Part shown: piece after piece, positions 1-9,103 of the stretch | How positions within the stretch are numbered: the first letter of the stretch is position 1 | Layout: each line of letters opens with the position of its first letter | NCBI GenBank assembly: GCA_017308575.1 | Contig: JAFKEQ010000007.1 | Location: 1-64,000 of the forward strand | Reading direction: 5' to 3' | Length of the DNA stretch: 64,000 nucleotides | Origin: Afipia sp. | Lineage (GTDB): Bacteria; Pseudomonadota; Alphaproteobacteria; Rhizobiales; Xanthobacteraceae | Notes under the pieces: generated by a model | Database searches by the model: none | What the model saw: the letters and a program-made list of their open reading frames with translations, nothing else | Told to the model about the DNA's origin: nothing | Made by a program: the position numbers and the translations under genes

Positions 1-149
1 AGCAGAGGCTTGTCGTTCACCTTGAGGCCGATCATCGTGAACTCGCCGTTGCGGAAGCGGAACGATGAATCGCGCGTGGTGGTGAAGCTGAAAAGATTGT
101 CCGTCCAGTGATGGACGCTCAGAACCGTTTCCTGATTGAAATTGCTCAT
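1..149 (-). CDS. fpr: Ferredoxin--NADP+ reductase, N-terminal part
   Basis: Only the first 49 codons lie in the window; the gene runs off the left edge. The N-terminus begins MSNFNQETVLSVHHWTDNLF and continues with SFRFRNGEFTMIGL. This is the opening of bacterial FNR/Fpr flavoproteins: the first strands of the FAD-binding barrel, with an FRxGEFxMIGL block. The family moves electrons between NADPH and ferredoxin or flavodoxin in the cytoplasm. The ATG is at 147-149. Family assignment is good for so short a piece, but the rest of the protein cannot be checked. Confidence 0.8.
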   Translation of the reverse strand, partial: MSNFNQETVLSVHHWTDNLFSFTTTRDSSFRFRNGEFTMIGLKVNDKPL

Positions 150-483
150 GACTGATCCGTGCTCGCACTTCGTGAAGCGCAGCCGGCCCTGCCATGAGAG
201 CGGTCAGCCTCACACAATTCGCCAATGAATTTTGCTGGATTGCCCGCAGGCGCCCGGCGCGGCGCCGGCAGCATTCACGACGCGCCCGAAATAGCCGGAA
301 ATGTCTTTACGGTCAATTACATACCGCGCCTGCGTCATGCTTGGCGCGAGGACCTCGGATGCATTCTAAGATCATGTTCCAAGAGAGAAATTTCCTCCCT
401 GCCCGAGGCGGCCGGGAGGAAATTAAACTTCGTCTAAACAGCGGGAACGATGGCCGGAACGACGCGCCCGGCCGTCAATATCC
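150..483. other. Non-coding gap with one hairpin
   Basis: This gap separates two leftward genes. It should hold the fpr promoter and the end of the transcript arriving from the right. The only structure I see is the hairpin at 389-424. Short open frames here have no convincing ribosome site or protein character. Confidence 0.5.
389..424 (-). terminator. Candidate terminator after the ABC binding-protein gene
   Basis: AATTTCCTCCC (389-399) pairs perfectly with GGGAGGAAATT (414-424) around a 14-nt loop. Read leftward, the stem is followed by a pyrimidine-rich stretch (TCTCTCTT) rather than a pure U run. It lies about 60 nt past the stop of the leftward gene, so it fits a weak intrinsic terminator. 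Confidence 0.45.
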
Positions 484-1704
484 TCACTTCTTGACCAGCG
501 GGCAATTGCCCTCGGCGATCGGGCGGAAAGCCTGATCGGCCGGGATCGTCGCCACGAGTTTGTAGAAATCCCATGGGGCCTTGGATTCCGCCGGCGTCTT
601 CACCTGGAACAGATACATATTGTGGATGTGACGCCCGTCCTGCCGGATCGTCCCTTCGCCAAACAGCGGATCCTTCGACGGCAGTTCTTTCATCTTCGCC
701 ACAACGACCTGTCCGTCATTGCTGTTGGCTGCCGCCGCTGCGCGCAGATAATGCAGCGTACCCGCATAAACGCCGGCCTGAATCGCCGTTGGCCGCCGGC
801 CGCCGCCAACCGCCGCGGCAAAACGATCCGCGAATTTGCGGGTGCCGTCATTGGTGTCCCAATAAAATCCCTCGGTCAGGTAAAGCCCCTTGGCATCCTG
901 CAGACCGATGGCGTTGACGTCCGTCACCTGCATCAGCAACGCCGCCAGTTCCTGCCCTCCAGACTGAATGCCGAACTCCGAAGCCTGCTTGACGGAGTTG
1001 ACCGTATCCTGGACCGCGTTGGCGAGCGCCACGATCTTGGCTTTGCTGGCCTGCGCCTGCAGGAGGAACGAGGAGAAATCGGAAGTGCCCGGCGGATGCC
1101 TGACGCTTCCGAGAATCTTGCCGTTTTCCGCCTTCACCACATCGGACGCGTCTTTCTCAAGCGAGTGGCCGAACGCGTAATCCGCGGTCACGAAGAACCA
1201 AGTGTCCTTCTTGGCTTTCAGCAATGCCAGCGCGGTGCCGTGCGCCAAGGCCCAGGTGTCGTAAGTCCACTGCACGGTATTCGCCGAGCACTTCTCTCCG
1301 GTCAGCAATGAGGTGCCCGGGCCAGAGGCGATGAAAGCCGTCTTCGAGTTGCGCGTGACTTCCTGCACCGCGAGCGCGACCGAAGAGAACGGCACGTCCA
1401 GAATGGCATCGACCTTGTCGATGTCGATCCAGCGCCGCGCAATCGCGCCACCGATGTCCGGCTTGTTCTGGTGGTCGGCCTGAATCAATTCGACCTTGAT
1501 ATCGGGCTTTTCTTTCTTGAAGTCCTCGATCGCAAGACGCGCTGCGGCGACGGAGCCGACGCCCGTGGAGTCGGTCGCGATGCCGGTGAGATCGGTCAGC
1601 ACGCCGAGCTTGATGGTGTTGTTGGGAATTTCCGCCTGTGCGGGCGTCAGAAGCGCCAGCACCATCGCAGCGCTGAGCAGGAAAGCCGATTTCGATTTTA
1701 TCAT
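484..1704 (-). CDS. ABC transporter substrate-binding protein, LivK/amide family
   Basis: A 406-residue periplasmic binding protein. The N-terminus MIKSKSAFLLSAAMVLALL ending in AQAE is a clear Sec signal peptide. The mature start IKLGVLTDLTG and the later block DFSSFLLQAQASKAKIVALA are typical of type I branched-chain amino acid/urea/aromatic-acid binding proteins. The ATG at 1704 has a GGGAGG ribosome site 5 nt upstream; the longer open frame upstream is not used. It lies 52 nt after the HMG-CoA reductase gene on the same strand, so the two are probably co-transcribed. No permease genes adjoin it. The ligand is unknown; the neighbour suggests a mevalonate-like or acyl acid, which is inference. 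Confidence 0.85.
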   Translation of the reverse strand: MIKSKSAFLLSAAMVLALLTPAQAEIPNNTIKLGVLTDLTGIATDSTGVGSVAAARLAIEDFKKEKPDIKVELIQADHQNKPDIGGAIARRWIDIDKVDAILDVPFSSVALAVQEVTRNSKTAFIASGPGTSLLTGEKCSANTVQWTYDTWALAHGTALALLKAKKDTWFFVTADYAFGHSLEKDASDVVKAENGKILGSVRHPPGTSDFSSFLLQAQASKAKIVALANAVQDTVNSVKQASEFGIQSGGQELAALLMQVTDVNAIGLQDAKGLYLTEGFYWDTNDGTRKFADRFAAAVGGGRRPTAIQAGVYAGTLHYLRAAAAANSNDGQVVVAKMKELPSKDPLFGEGTIRQDGRHIHNMYLFQVKTPAESKAPWDFYKLVATIPADQAFRPIAEGNCPLVKK

Positions 1705-1756
1705 TGATATCCTCCCGTTTTGATTTTCTGAATTTGTTCTGTTCTTCCGGAAACGG

Positions 1757-3040
1757 CTAGCGGCGAAGCGTTTCCAAAACCTCCTGTGCGATATCGATCC
1801 GCACAGCCTTGCGCTCGACCAAAACCTTCGCCACCGCCTCGACTTCATCGCCGACAGCGCCGGCCATGATCGCGATGTTCTGCGCATGCAGCGCCATGTG
1901 GCCGGACTGGATGCCCACGGTCGCGAGCGCTTTCAGCGCCGAGAAATTCTGCGCCAGCCCCACCGCCGCGATGATACGCGCCAGCCGCTCGGCGGTTGTG
2001 ACGCCGAGAATCTTCAGACACGCCTGCGCGGTCGGATGAATCTTGGTTGCGCCGCCGATCAGGCCGACCGCCAACGGCAATTCGATCGAACCGGACAGAT
2101 CGCCGTCCTTGTTGATCTCGTAACGCGTCAGGCTGCTGTAGCGCCCGCCGCGCGCGGCATAGGCATGTGCGCCCGCCTCCACCGCGCGCGTATCGTTACC
2201 GGTGGCGAGCACCACGGCACTGATACCGTTCATGATGCCCTTGTTATGGGTCGCTGCACGATAAGGATCGGCTTCGGCGAATTGATAGGCGCTGATGATG
2301 CCGTCACGCACGCTTTCGCCGCCAATGTCGGCCAGCTTCCACACCGCATGGGCGCGCGCGAGGCGGCGATCCGCGAGATTGGAGAGAATACGCAGGAACA
2401 CGCGTCCGCCGCTCCATGACGCGATATGCGGCGCGATCTTCTCCGCCATGGTGTTCACGGCATTGGCGCCCATCGCGTCGCGCGTGTCCACGATCAGATG
2501 CGTGATGACCATCGGGCCGCCGAGCGTATCGAGAATGCGCACCTCGACATCGCGGAAACCGCCGCCGAGTTTCACCAGAAGCGGATCACAGTCGTCGCAA
2601 ATCGCCTTGATCTCGTCACGCTTCTCGAGAAGACGAAGCCGCGCCGCATGCGGGTCCGCCACATCGACCGCCTGCACCTGCGCGATCATCAGCGTGCCGG
2701 AGATCGACGTGGTGAATCCGGCATCGTAAGTCTGGCGCGCGGCGTTGCAGACAGCCGCGACCACCGACGACTCTTCCGTCGCCATCGGGATCAGAACGTC
2801 CTCGCCGTCCACCTTCACATTGGTGGCGATACCGACCGGAATGTTCATCGTAGCAACGACGTTCTCGATCATCTTGTCCGCAAGTTGCGGTGAGAGATTT
2901 CCCATATCGGCAAGATGGCGCGCGGTCTCCGGGTCGAGACCCGCGAAGGCGGCGACAAGGTCGAGCCGCTCCTGCGGCGATTTGCGATGAAATCCGGCAA
3001 TCCGCGACGTGCGGTTCGCACCAAATCTGGCGGCAGTCAT
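1757..3040 (-). CDS. mvaA: Class II hydroxymethylglutaryl-CoA reductase (degradative type)
   Basis: 427 residues, the usual size of class II enzymes. The catalytic set of Pseudomonas mevalonii HMGR is present: Glu90 in ATEESSVVAA (the usual EEP is EES here), Lys267 in THNKGIMNG, Asp283 in TGNDTRAVEAG and His381 in GHMALHAQN. Three of the four fall at the same residue numbers as in P. mevalonii. The family interconverts HMG-CoA and mevalonate with NAD(P)H and is used for mevalonate catabolism in P. mevalonii. The ATG at 3040 follows GGAGA; the longer frame upstream runs into the promoter. It is divergent from a MocR regulator and precedes a solute-binding protein gene. No HMG-CoA lyase is visible in this window. 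Confidence 0.93.
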   Translation of the reverse strand: MTAARFGANRTSRIAGFHRKSPQERLDLVAAFAGLDPETARHLADMGNLSPQLADKMIENVVATMNIPVGIATNVKVDGEDVLIPMATEESSVVAAVCNAARQTYDAGFTTSISGTLMIAQVQAVDVADPHAARLRLLEKRDEIKAICDDCDPLLVKLGGGFRDVEVRILDTLGGPMVITHLIVDTRDAMGANAVNTMAEKIAPHIASWSGGRVFLRILSNLADRRLARAHAVWKLADIGGESVRDGIISAYQFAEADPYRAATHNKGIMNGISAVVLATGNDTRAVEAGAHAYAARGGRYSSLTRYEINKDGDLSGSIELPLAVGLIGGATKIHPTAQACLKILGVTTAERLARIIAAVGLAQNFSALKALATVGIQSGHMALHAQNIAIMAGAVGDEVEAVAKVLVERKAVRIDIAQEVLETLRR

Positions 3041-3162
3041 GAGCGTCTCCAAGCCTTCAGCCCTCTGGAAGGGGATTTTCGGCTTCGGAAACTGTATGGT
3101 GATAGGGGTACACCGCAAGGAACGCTTTGCACAATTTCAGGAAGGTCCGTACCATTCGCGGC
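3041..3162. promoter_or_regulatory. Divergent control region between HMG-CoA reductase and MocR regulator
   Basis: The 122-bp gap must carry both promoters. GGGTACA occurs at 3106-3112 and again at 3165-3171, and the inverted form GTACCAT at 3149-3155, so TACC-type half-sites are repeated across the regulator start. MocR proteins usually bind such repeats between divergent genes. No strong -35/-10 pair stands out. Confidence 0.4.
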
Positions 3163-4566
3163 ATGGGTACAGTTGAGTTGCCAAATAGCGGGCCAGCGCG
3201 CTCACGCATTGAAACCATTGTGGATTCGATCGTTTCTCGAATCGAGCGCGGGACTTTGCGGCCGGGCGAACGGCTGCCCTCCATCCGTAGTGCGTCGGAG
3301 CTTTTTGCTGCGTCCAAGAACACCATTGTCGATGCTTATGATCGGCTGGTGGCTCTGGGCGAGATCGAAAGCAAGCCGGGCTCCGGGTTTTATGTGTCGC
3401 ATCACCGCCCCAAGCGAACCGAAACAGTCGAGCCCGCCAAGGTCGAAGCCGTGGACAGTGTGTGGCTGCTGCGCGAACAACTCGAAAAGCGTTACGAGGT
3501 TCGCGTCGGAGATGGCCGTCCGCCCGCCGCATGGATGGAAGGCTCCGAAGTCGGCCCTTATCTGCGGCCAGTGAGCAAACCGGGCCACCGCCATCTGCCG
3601 GAAAGCTACGGCAGTCCGAACGGTCTGCTCCCGTTGCGTCAGCGCATCGCCGGACTTCTGGCGGAACGATCCATCGGCGCGGAGCCGACACAGGTGCTGC
3701 TGACGCAAGGCGCGAACGATGCGCTGGACATGATCGTGCGCCACTTCGTTGAACCGGGCGAACCGGTGCTTGTCGACAGCCCCGGCTATTATCCGCTGTT
3801 CGGCAAATTGCGGCTAGCGAAGGCGCGCCTGGTCGGCGTGCGGCGGACCGAGGACGGCCCCGATCCCGACGATCTCGCCGCAAAGGCCGCCAGCACCGGC
3901 GCGCGCCTGTTCTTCACGCAATCGCTGGCGCACAATCCCACCGGCTGCTCGATCACCCTGCCCGTCGCCTATCGCCTGCTGCGCACCGCAACGGAGCATG
4001 ACCTTCGCATTATCGATTCCGATCCGTTCGCCGACGTGCTGCCCAGTACCAGCGCCCGCCTCGCCGCGCTCGATCAGCTCGACCGGGTGATCTATGTCGG
4101 CACCTTTGCCAAGACGCTCTCGGCAAGCTTGCGTTCGGGTTACATCGCAGCAAACACCGACACCATCGCACGGCTGGCGGACCTCAAGATGATCACGCGG
4201 GCGAACAGTTCGGGCTACATCGAGCAGATCATCTACGATCTCATCACCAGCGGGCGCTATCGCGGCCATCTCAAGCGCTTGACGGGACGCATCGAGGCGG
4301 CGACACGGCAAGCCTATGAGAGTCTGGCGCATCTTGGGCTTCCGGTGTTCGGCGAGCCGCGCGGCGGATTCTATATGTGGTGCAGGCTGCCGGACGGCAT
4401 TGACGACACGCAACTGTCACGCATCGCTGCCGGGCAAAGCATTCTGCTTGCGCCGGGATCAGCGTTCAATCCGGATGCAGCGCCCGCGCCGCCCGCGATG
4501 CGCGTGAATATCGCCCATGTTGGCGATCCGCGCTTTGCGGCGTTCATGGCAGAGCATCGAAAGTAA
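3163..4566 (+). CDS. MocR-type regulator (GntR helix-turn-helix fused to aminotransferase fold)
   Basis: 467 residues from the ATG at 3163; an in-frame TTG at 3127 would add 12 residues but has no better ribosome site. Residues about 10-75 form the GntR winged helix (SIVSRIERGTLRPGERLPSIR, cited as two parts of one block, then ASKNTIVDAYDRL). The remainder is an aminotransferase class I fold, with the PLP lysine expected in TFAKTLSASLRSG. MocR proteins sense PLP or an amino compound and usually control a divergent gene, here the HMG-CoA reductase. The stop codon directly abuts the stop of the convergent TRAP permease gene with no spacer. Confidence 0.88.
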   Translation: MGTVELPNSGPARSRIETIVDSIVSRIERGTLRPGERLPSIRSASELFAASKNTIVDAYDRLVALGEIESKPGSGFYVSHHRPKRTETVEPAKVEAVDSVWLLREQLEKRYEVRVGDGRPPAAWMEGSEVGPYLRPVSKPGHRHLPESYGSPNGLLPLRQRIAGLLAERSIGAEPTQVLLTQGANDALDMIVRHFVEPGEPVLVDSPGYYPLFGKLRLAKARLVGVRRTEDGPDPDDLAAKAASTGARLFFTQSLAHNPTGCSITLPVAYRLLRTATEHDLRIIDSDPFADVLPSTSARLAALDQLDRVIYVGTFAKTLSASLRSGYIAANTDTIARLADLKMITRANSSGYIEQIIYDLITSGRYRGHLKRLTGRIEAATRQAYESLAHLGLPVFGEPRGGFYMWCRLPDGIDDTQLSRIAAGQSILLAPGSAFNPDAAPAPPAMRVNIAHVGDPRFAAFMAEHRK

Positions 4567-6462
4567 TTACTTCGGCAGGAATCCAATGGAAATCCACGGA
4601 AACGCCGCGACGATAATGAGGCCGATCAGCAGCGACAGCAGATAACCCCAGATCGGCTTTATGCCTTCGGCAGGATCGACGCGGCCGATGGCACAGGCGG
4701 CGTAGTAGCCGACACCGAATGGCGGCGCGAACAGGCCGATGCCCATGGCGAGGATGACAATCATCGCATAGTGCACTTCATGCACGCCGACGGTGTGTGC
4801 GATCGGAAACAGCAGCGGCCCGAACAGCACGATGGCCGGAATGCCTTCCAGCACGCTGCCGAGGATCATGAAGGCAACGATGGACACGGCGATGAAGATC
4901 GCCGGGCCACCGGGCAATCCGGTCATGGCTGTTGCGAGCGAGCGCGAAAAACCGGATTGCGTCAGGCCCCACGCCATGCCGGTGGCCGTGCCGATGATCA
5001 GAAGAATGGCTCCGGACAGCGACGCGGTCTCAATCAGCATCGGCTTCAAGCGAGCCCAGTCGAACTGGCGATAGATCACGAGCCCGGCGAAAATCGTGAA
5101 CACGATGCCGATGGTGGAGACTTCCGTCGCGGTGGCGACGCCCTCCACCACCGCGGCGCGGATCACGAACGGCAGCGCCAGCGCGGGCAATGCGACAACG
5201 AACGTGCGCAGAATTTGCTTTCCGGTGGCGCGTTCGACGTGACTGAGATCCTCGCCGCGATAACGCCACCACACCAGCGTCGCCAGCGTCAACGCCAGCA
5301 CGAGGCCCGGCAACAAACCGCCGGTGAACAGTGCCGCGATGGAGACCCCGGTTACCGAGCCGATGGTAATGAGAACCAGAGACGGCGGAATGGTTTCGGT
5401 CTGCGCGCCGGTCGCCGAAAGCAGCGCCACGAGATCGCCCGGCTTTGCGCCGCGCTCCTTCATCTCCGGAAACAGCACGGGAGCAACGGCCGCCATGTCC
5501 GCCGCTTTCGAGCCGGAAATACCGGAGACCAGATACATCGCGCCGATCAGCACATAATGCAGGCCACCGCGTACATGTCCGAGCAGGCTCGCCAGAAAGG
5601 AAACCATCGCGCGCGCCATGCCGGTCATTTCGATCAGCAGGCCAAGGAATACGAACAGCGGCACCGCCAGCAGGATGAGATGGCTCATGCCCTCGTCCAT
5701 GCGCCCCACCAGCACCATGGTTGGCGTATGCGTGGTCAGGATGAGATAGCCGAAGATCGACAGCCCGAAGGCAAAGGCGATCGGCACGCCCGCGAACACG
5801 CAGAACGCCACCACGCCGACAAAGAAAATAATGAGATTGAGATTGCCGAGCGGACGCAGCACCGGCTGCGCCAGCCAGAATGCTCCGGCAATCGCCGCGA
5901 CCGACAACAGCGCCACCACCGTCTGCTTGCGATTGGCCTGACGCACCAGCCGCAGCAGTGCGAACAGCACCATCAGACCGATGCCGATGGGCAATGCGGC
6001 CGCGCGCCATGTGTTGGACACCTCCAGCGCGGGCGTGGTGATGAAGCTTTCCTCGTAAGCATAGTCATAGGACGGGAGCGCCATCATCAACAGGAAGGCG
6101 AGCGCCGCAGCCGTGCCGAACACATCGAGAAAGGCGCGCATCGCCGGATCACATTTGGCGACCACCGCCGTCATCCGCATATGTTCGGAGCGGCGGAAGG
6201 CCACCACAGCGCCGAACATCGCAAGCCAGAGGAACAGAATCGAGGCCAGTTCGTCAGACCAGATCAGCGGACGATGAAACACATAGCGGGACACCACGCC
6301 CGCGAACAACAGAACGATTTCCGCGACGACAAGCAGCGCCGCGGGAATCTCGACCAGCCGCCCGAGCGCGGTCTCGATGGACCGGACCACGCTGCGCTCG
6401 GGCGCGGCCGTTGCGGTCGCGCCCACCGGATCGGCCGGAGCCAGGGATGTCACGTCGTTCAT
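4567..6462 (-). CDS. TRAP transporter fused permease (DctQ-DctM)
   Basis: 631 residues combining the small and large membrane subunits. After a proline/alanine-rich cytoplasmic start, residues about 35-185 form the four-helix DctQ part (SRYVFHRPLIWSDELASIL, FRRSEHMRM). The rest is DctM, with long hydrophobic helices and conserved stretches such as SGISGSKAADMAAVAP and GGLLPGL. TRAP systems take up carboxylates using the sodium or proton gradient and a periplasmic binding protein. It starts 9 nt after the DctP gene, so the two form one operon. The substrate is not shown; proximity to HMG-CoA reductase makes mevalonate or another hydroxy acid a reasonable guess only. Confidence 0.92.
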   Translation of the reverse strand: MNDVTSLAPADPVGATATAAPERSVVRSIETALGRLVEIPAALLVVAEIVLLFAGVVSRYVFHRPLIWSDELASILFLWLAMFGAVVAFRRSEHMRMTAVVAKCDPAMRAFLDVFGTAAALAFLLMMALPSYDYAYEESFITTPALEVSNTWRAAALPIGIGLMVLFALLRLVRQANRKQTVVALLSVAAIAGAFWLAQPVLRPLGNLNLIIFFVGVVAFCVFAGVPIAFAFGLSIFGYLILTTHTPTMVLVGRMDEGMSHLILLAVPLFVFLGLLIEMTGMARAMVSFLASLLGHVRGGLHYVLIGAMYLVSGISGSKAADMAAVAPVLFPEMKERGAKPGDLVALLSATGAQTETIPPSLVLITIGSVTGVSIAALFTGGLLPGLVLALTLATLVWWRYRGEDLSHVERATGKQILRTFVVALPALALPFVIRAAVVEGVATATEVSTIGIVFTIFAGLVIYRQFDWARLKPMLIETASLSGAILLIIGTATGMAWGLTQSGFSRSLATAMTGLPGGPAIFIAVSIVAFMILGSVLEGIPAIVLFGPLLFPIAHTVGVHEVHYAMIVILAMGIGLFAPPFGVGYYAACAIGRVDPAEGIKPIWGYLLSLLIGLIIVAAFPWISIGFLPK

Positions 6463-6471
6463 GGCCGCCGG

Positions 6472-7491
6472 TTAGGTCAGCTTGCCCGCGTTCTTTTCCA
6501 GAATCGCCCAGGCCTCGTCACCGTATTTGCCCTTCCATTCGGAATAGAATCCGGCCTGCTTGAGCTTCTCCCGGAATGGCTTGAGATCGGGCTGATTGAA
6601 GATGAAGCCCTTCGCCGCCAGTTCGGTCTGCAGGTTGGCGTTGAGCTTCTCGGTGTCCTCGCGTGCCTTCATCGCCGCGCCGTTCACGTTCTTCGCAACG
6701 ATGGTGCGCACATCCGCCGGCAGGCGCTCCCAGGCGCGGCGGTTGGCGAGGAACCAGTAGCCGTCCCACATGTGGTTGGTCAGCGAGCAGTACTTCTGCA
6801 CTTCATAAAGCTTCGCTGTGGAAATCAGCGCCAGCGGATTCTCCTGCCCTTCGACGATCTTGGTCTGCAACGCGGAATAGACTTCGTTGAAGTTGATCGA
6901 AGCTGGTGACGCATCGAATGCCTTGAACATCGAGGTCCACAACGGCGACACCGGCACCCGGATTTTGAAGCCCTTATAATCTTCGGGCGTGTTGATCGGC
7001 TTGGTCGACGACGTGGTCTGGCGGAATCCATTGTCCCAGATCTTGTCCATGACGACGAGATTGGCCTTGGTGATCTGGCCGCGGATATACGCGCCGAGAT
7101 CGCCATCCATGGCCTTCCAGACCGCCGGATAATCCGGGAAGGCGAAGCCGATGCCATTGATCGAAGCGGCCGGGACAAGCGTCGCCAGAATCAAGCCCGA
7201 CAGCGTGAAGAATTCGACGCCGCCCGAGCGAAGCTGGCTCAGCGTATCGGTGTCCGAGCCGAGCTGGCTCGATGGAAACACCTGAATATCGACGCGGCCA
7301 TTGGTTTCCTGCTTGATCGCCGCTGACATTTCCCGGCCCCGCACGTTGATCGGATGCGTGTCCGGCAGGTTGTTGGCGAACTTGTAAGTAAACTCGGCCT
7401 GCTGGGCGCGCGCGACAAGCGGTGCGCCGACGCCGGCCATCACGGTGGCGGCTGCCGATGATTTAAGCAAAGTGCGGCGTGAAACGTTCAT
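6472..7491 (-). CDS. TRAP transporter substrate-binding protein (DctP family)
   Basis: 339 residues. The ATG at 7489-7491 follows a GGGAG ribosome site; the upstream extension of the frame is not protein-like. The N-terminus MNVSRRTLLKSSAAA with LVARAQ looks like a Tat-type export signal. The mature part has DctP features: FANNLPDTHPINVRGREM, QVFPSSQLGSDTDTL, and KIRVPVSPLWTSMFKAF around the arginine that anchors carboxylate ligands. It is first gene of a two-gene operon with the fused permease. The ligand cannot be read from the sequence. Confidence 0.92.
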   Translation of the reverse strand: MNVSRRTLLKSSAAATVMAGVGAPLVARAQQAEFTYKFANNLPDTHPINVRGREMSAAIKQETNGRVDIQVFPSSQLGSDTDTLSQLRSGGVEFFTLSGLILATLVPAASINGIGFAFPDYPAVWKAMDGDLGAYIRGQITKANLVVMDKIWDNGFRQTTSSTKPINTPEDYKGFKIRVPVSPLWTSMFKAFDASPASINFNEVYSALQTKIVEGQENPLALISTAKLYEVQKYCSLTNHMWDGYWFLANRRAWERLPADVRTIVAKNVNGAAMKAREDTEKLNANLQTELAAKGFIFNQPDLKPFREKLKQAGFYSEWKGKYGDEAWAILEKNAGKLT

Positions 7492-7872
7492 TGAGGCTCT
7501 CCCGGGGGGCGCATTGTTTCTTGTTGCTTCGTATTCGGAAGCCGACGCCGGCAGATCATCCATCTTGCGACAAAATGTCAAACCATCCGCGCATATAAAA
7601 CGCGATGTGAGGAAAAATTATTCGACATGCCTCACTGACGGATCGGCTCGCATAGCCGGGACCGCGCGAATGCGGGAGTTCCTGCGCTCTTTGCATTGCA
7701 ACATCGATGCGCGGCGAACAAAGTTTGATCTTGCCTTGCCCTGTCCGCTTTCGCCGGGAAGCTTTCCTCAATCATCCGATCTTTGCTTGACTCACTCCTG
7801 TCCCGCCAGCAGTCTGTGCCGGCAATAAAAAGCATCGAACACGAATTCGAATGCACCCAAGGGAGAAACGTC
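7492..7872. promoter_or_regulatory. Divergent promoter region between TRAP and ABC uptake operons
   Basis: The 381-bp gap carries the promoters of the leftward TRAP operon and the rightward ABC operon. GTGAGG and CCTCAC (about 7606-7637) form a 6-bp inverted repeat flanking an A/T-rich stretch, possibly a regulator site. A TTGACT hexamer near 7788 could be a -35 element for the ABC operon, but no good -10 follows at normal spacing. No gene is supported here. Confidence 0.4.
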
Positions 7873-9093
7873 ATGAAGTCATTTCTCAGCCTGCTCGCTA
7901 CAGCGAGCATCGTCAGCGCCGGGGCGCTGCTCTCCACTGCCCCGGCCACGGCCCAACAGCCTCCTATCAAGATCGGCGTGCCGACCTCGATCCAGCTCCA
8001 GGTCGGCCGCGACACCCAGAACGCCATCAAGATGGCGCTCGAAGACATCAACAGCAAAGGCGGACTCCTCGGCCGCAAGCTCGAAATGGTTGCCGCGGAC
8101 GAAACCGAAAATCCCGAGCAGGGAATCGCCGCGATCAAGAAGCTGACGGCGGACGACAAGGTCGACGTCCTGATCGGCGGCTACACCAGCGGCGTCACGC
8201 TGGCGCAGTTGCCGCACATCTCGAACGCCAAGACGATCTATCTCGGTGTCGGCGCGGCCTCGCCCGCGATCACCGCAAAGGTGAAGAGCGACTACGACAA
8301 CTACAAATATATCTTCCGCGTCTCTCCCATCCATGCCGGGCATCAGGCCCGTGCGCTGGTTGATTTCATCAGCGGCAAGCTCAAGGGCGAGATGGGGCTG
8401 AAGAAGGTCGCCATCGTCGGCGAGAACGCCAAGTGGGTGCAGGACCTCGTTCCGATCCTGAAGAAGGGCGCTATCGACGGCGGCACCGAAGTGCCGATGG
8501 CGGAATTCTTCGACACCTCGACCTCTGACTTCTCGCCGCTATTCGCCAAGGTGAAAGCCAGCGGCGCGCAATACCTGATCGTGATCCTGTCGCACGCTTC
8601 GTCGGACATTTTCGTCAAGCAGTGGCATGACGCGCAGGTGCCGATTCCGATCGGCGGCATCGACGTGAAGAGCCAGGATGCGGACTTCTTCACCCGCGTC
8701 AGCGGCAAGGCACTCGGCGAAACCGTCGGCCTGTTCGCGACCCGCGCCGAACTGACGCCGAAGACCATTCCGTTCTGGGATGAATTCATCAAGCGCTTCG
8801 GCACCGCCCCTGTGTACACCGGCGTCGGCGCATATGATGCGATCTACATCTACGCGGACGCCGTGAAGCGCGCGAATTCGGTCGAGCCCGACAAGGTCAT
8901 CAAGGAGCTTGAGAAGACCGACTATGTCGGCATCGCCGGCAAGGTTCAGTTCGACCAGGTTCATGATGTGAAACAGGGCCCCGGCCTGCAGAACCTGCTG
9001 TTCGCGCAGTGGCAGAAGGACGGCGCGCGCATCGTGGTGTGGCCGAAGGAAGCCGCGACCGGGAAGATGATCCCGCCGCCCTGGATGAACTGA
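7873..9093 (+). CDS. ABC transporter substrate-binding protein, LivK-like
   Basis: 406 residues with a Sec signal peptide (MKSFLSLLATASIVSAGALL ending in ATAQ). The ATG at 7873 follows AGGGAGAAA. Family marks are IKIGVPTSIQLQVGRD, LEDINSKGGLLGRKLE and DVLIGGYTSGVTLAQLP. It heads the operon with two permeases and two ATPases that follows, so it supplies their ligand from the periplasm. It resembles the binding protein at 484-1704 in size and fold but not closely in sequence. The ligand could be an amino acid, aromatic acid or amide and is not determined. Confidence 0.92.
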   Translation: MKSFLSLLATASIVSAGALLSTAPATAQQPPIKIGVPTSIQLQVGRDTQNAIKMALEDINSKGGLLGRKLEMVAADETENPEQGIAAIKKLTADDKVDVLIGGYTSGVTLAQLPHISNAKTIYLGVGAASPAITAKVKSDYDNYKYIFRVSPIHAGHQARALVDFISGKLKGEMGLKKVAIVGENAKWVQDLVPILKKGAIDGGTEVPMAEFFDTSTSDFSPLFAKVKASGAQYLIVILSHASSDIFVKQWHDAQVPIPIGGIDVKSQDADFFTRVSGKALGETVGLFATRAELTPKTIPFWDEFIKRFGTAPVYTGVGAYDAIYIYADAVKRANSVEPDKVIKELEKTDYVGIAGKVQFDQVHDVKQGPGLQNLLFAQWQKDGARIVVWPKEAATGKMIPPPWMN

Positions 9094-9103
9094 CTCGCGG
9101 TCT

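Noticed and set aside
194..535. Short frame in the gap before the first binding-protein gene
   Set aside because: No ribosome site, runs through the hairpin at 389-424 and overlaps the end of a real gene.
3127..3162. TTG start 12 codons upstream for the MocR gene
   Set aside because: No Shine-Dalgarno sequence, and it would take coding into the divergent control region; the ATG at 3163 gives the usual family start.
4771..6909. Open frame of 712 codons antisense to the TRAP genes
   Set aside because: It crosses the junction of two well-supported genes and has the Gln/His/Arg composition of an antisense shadow.
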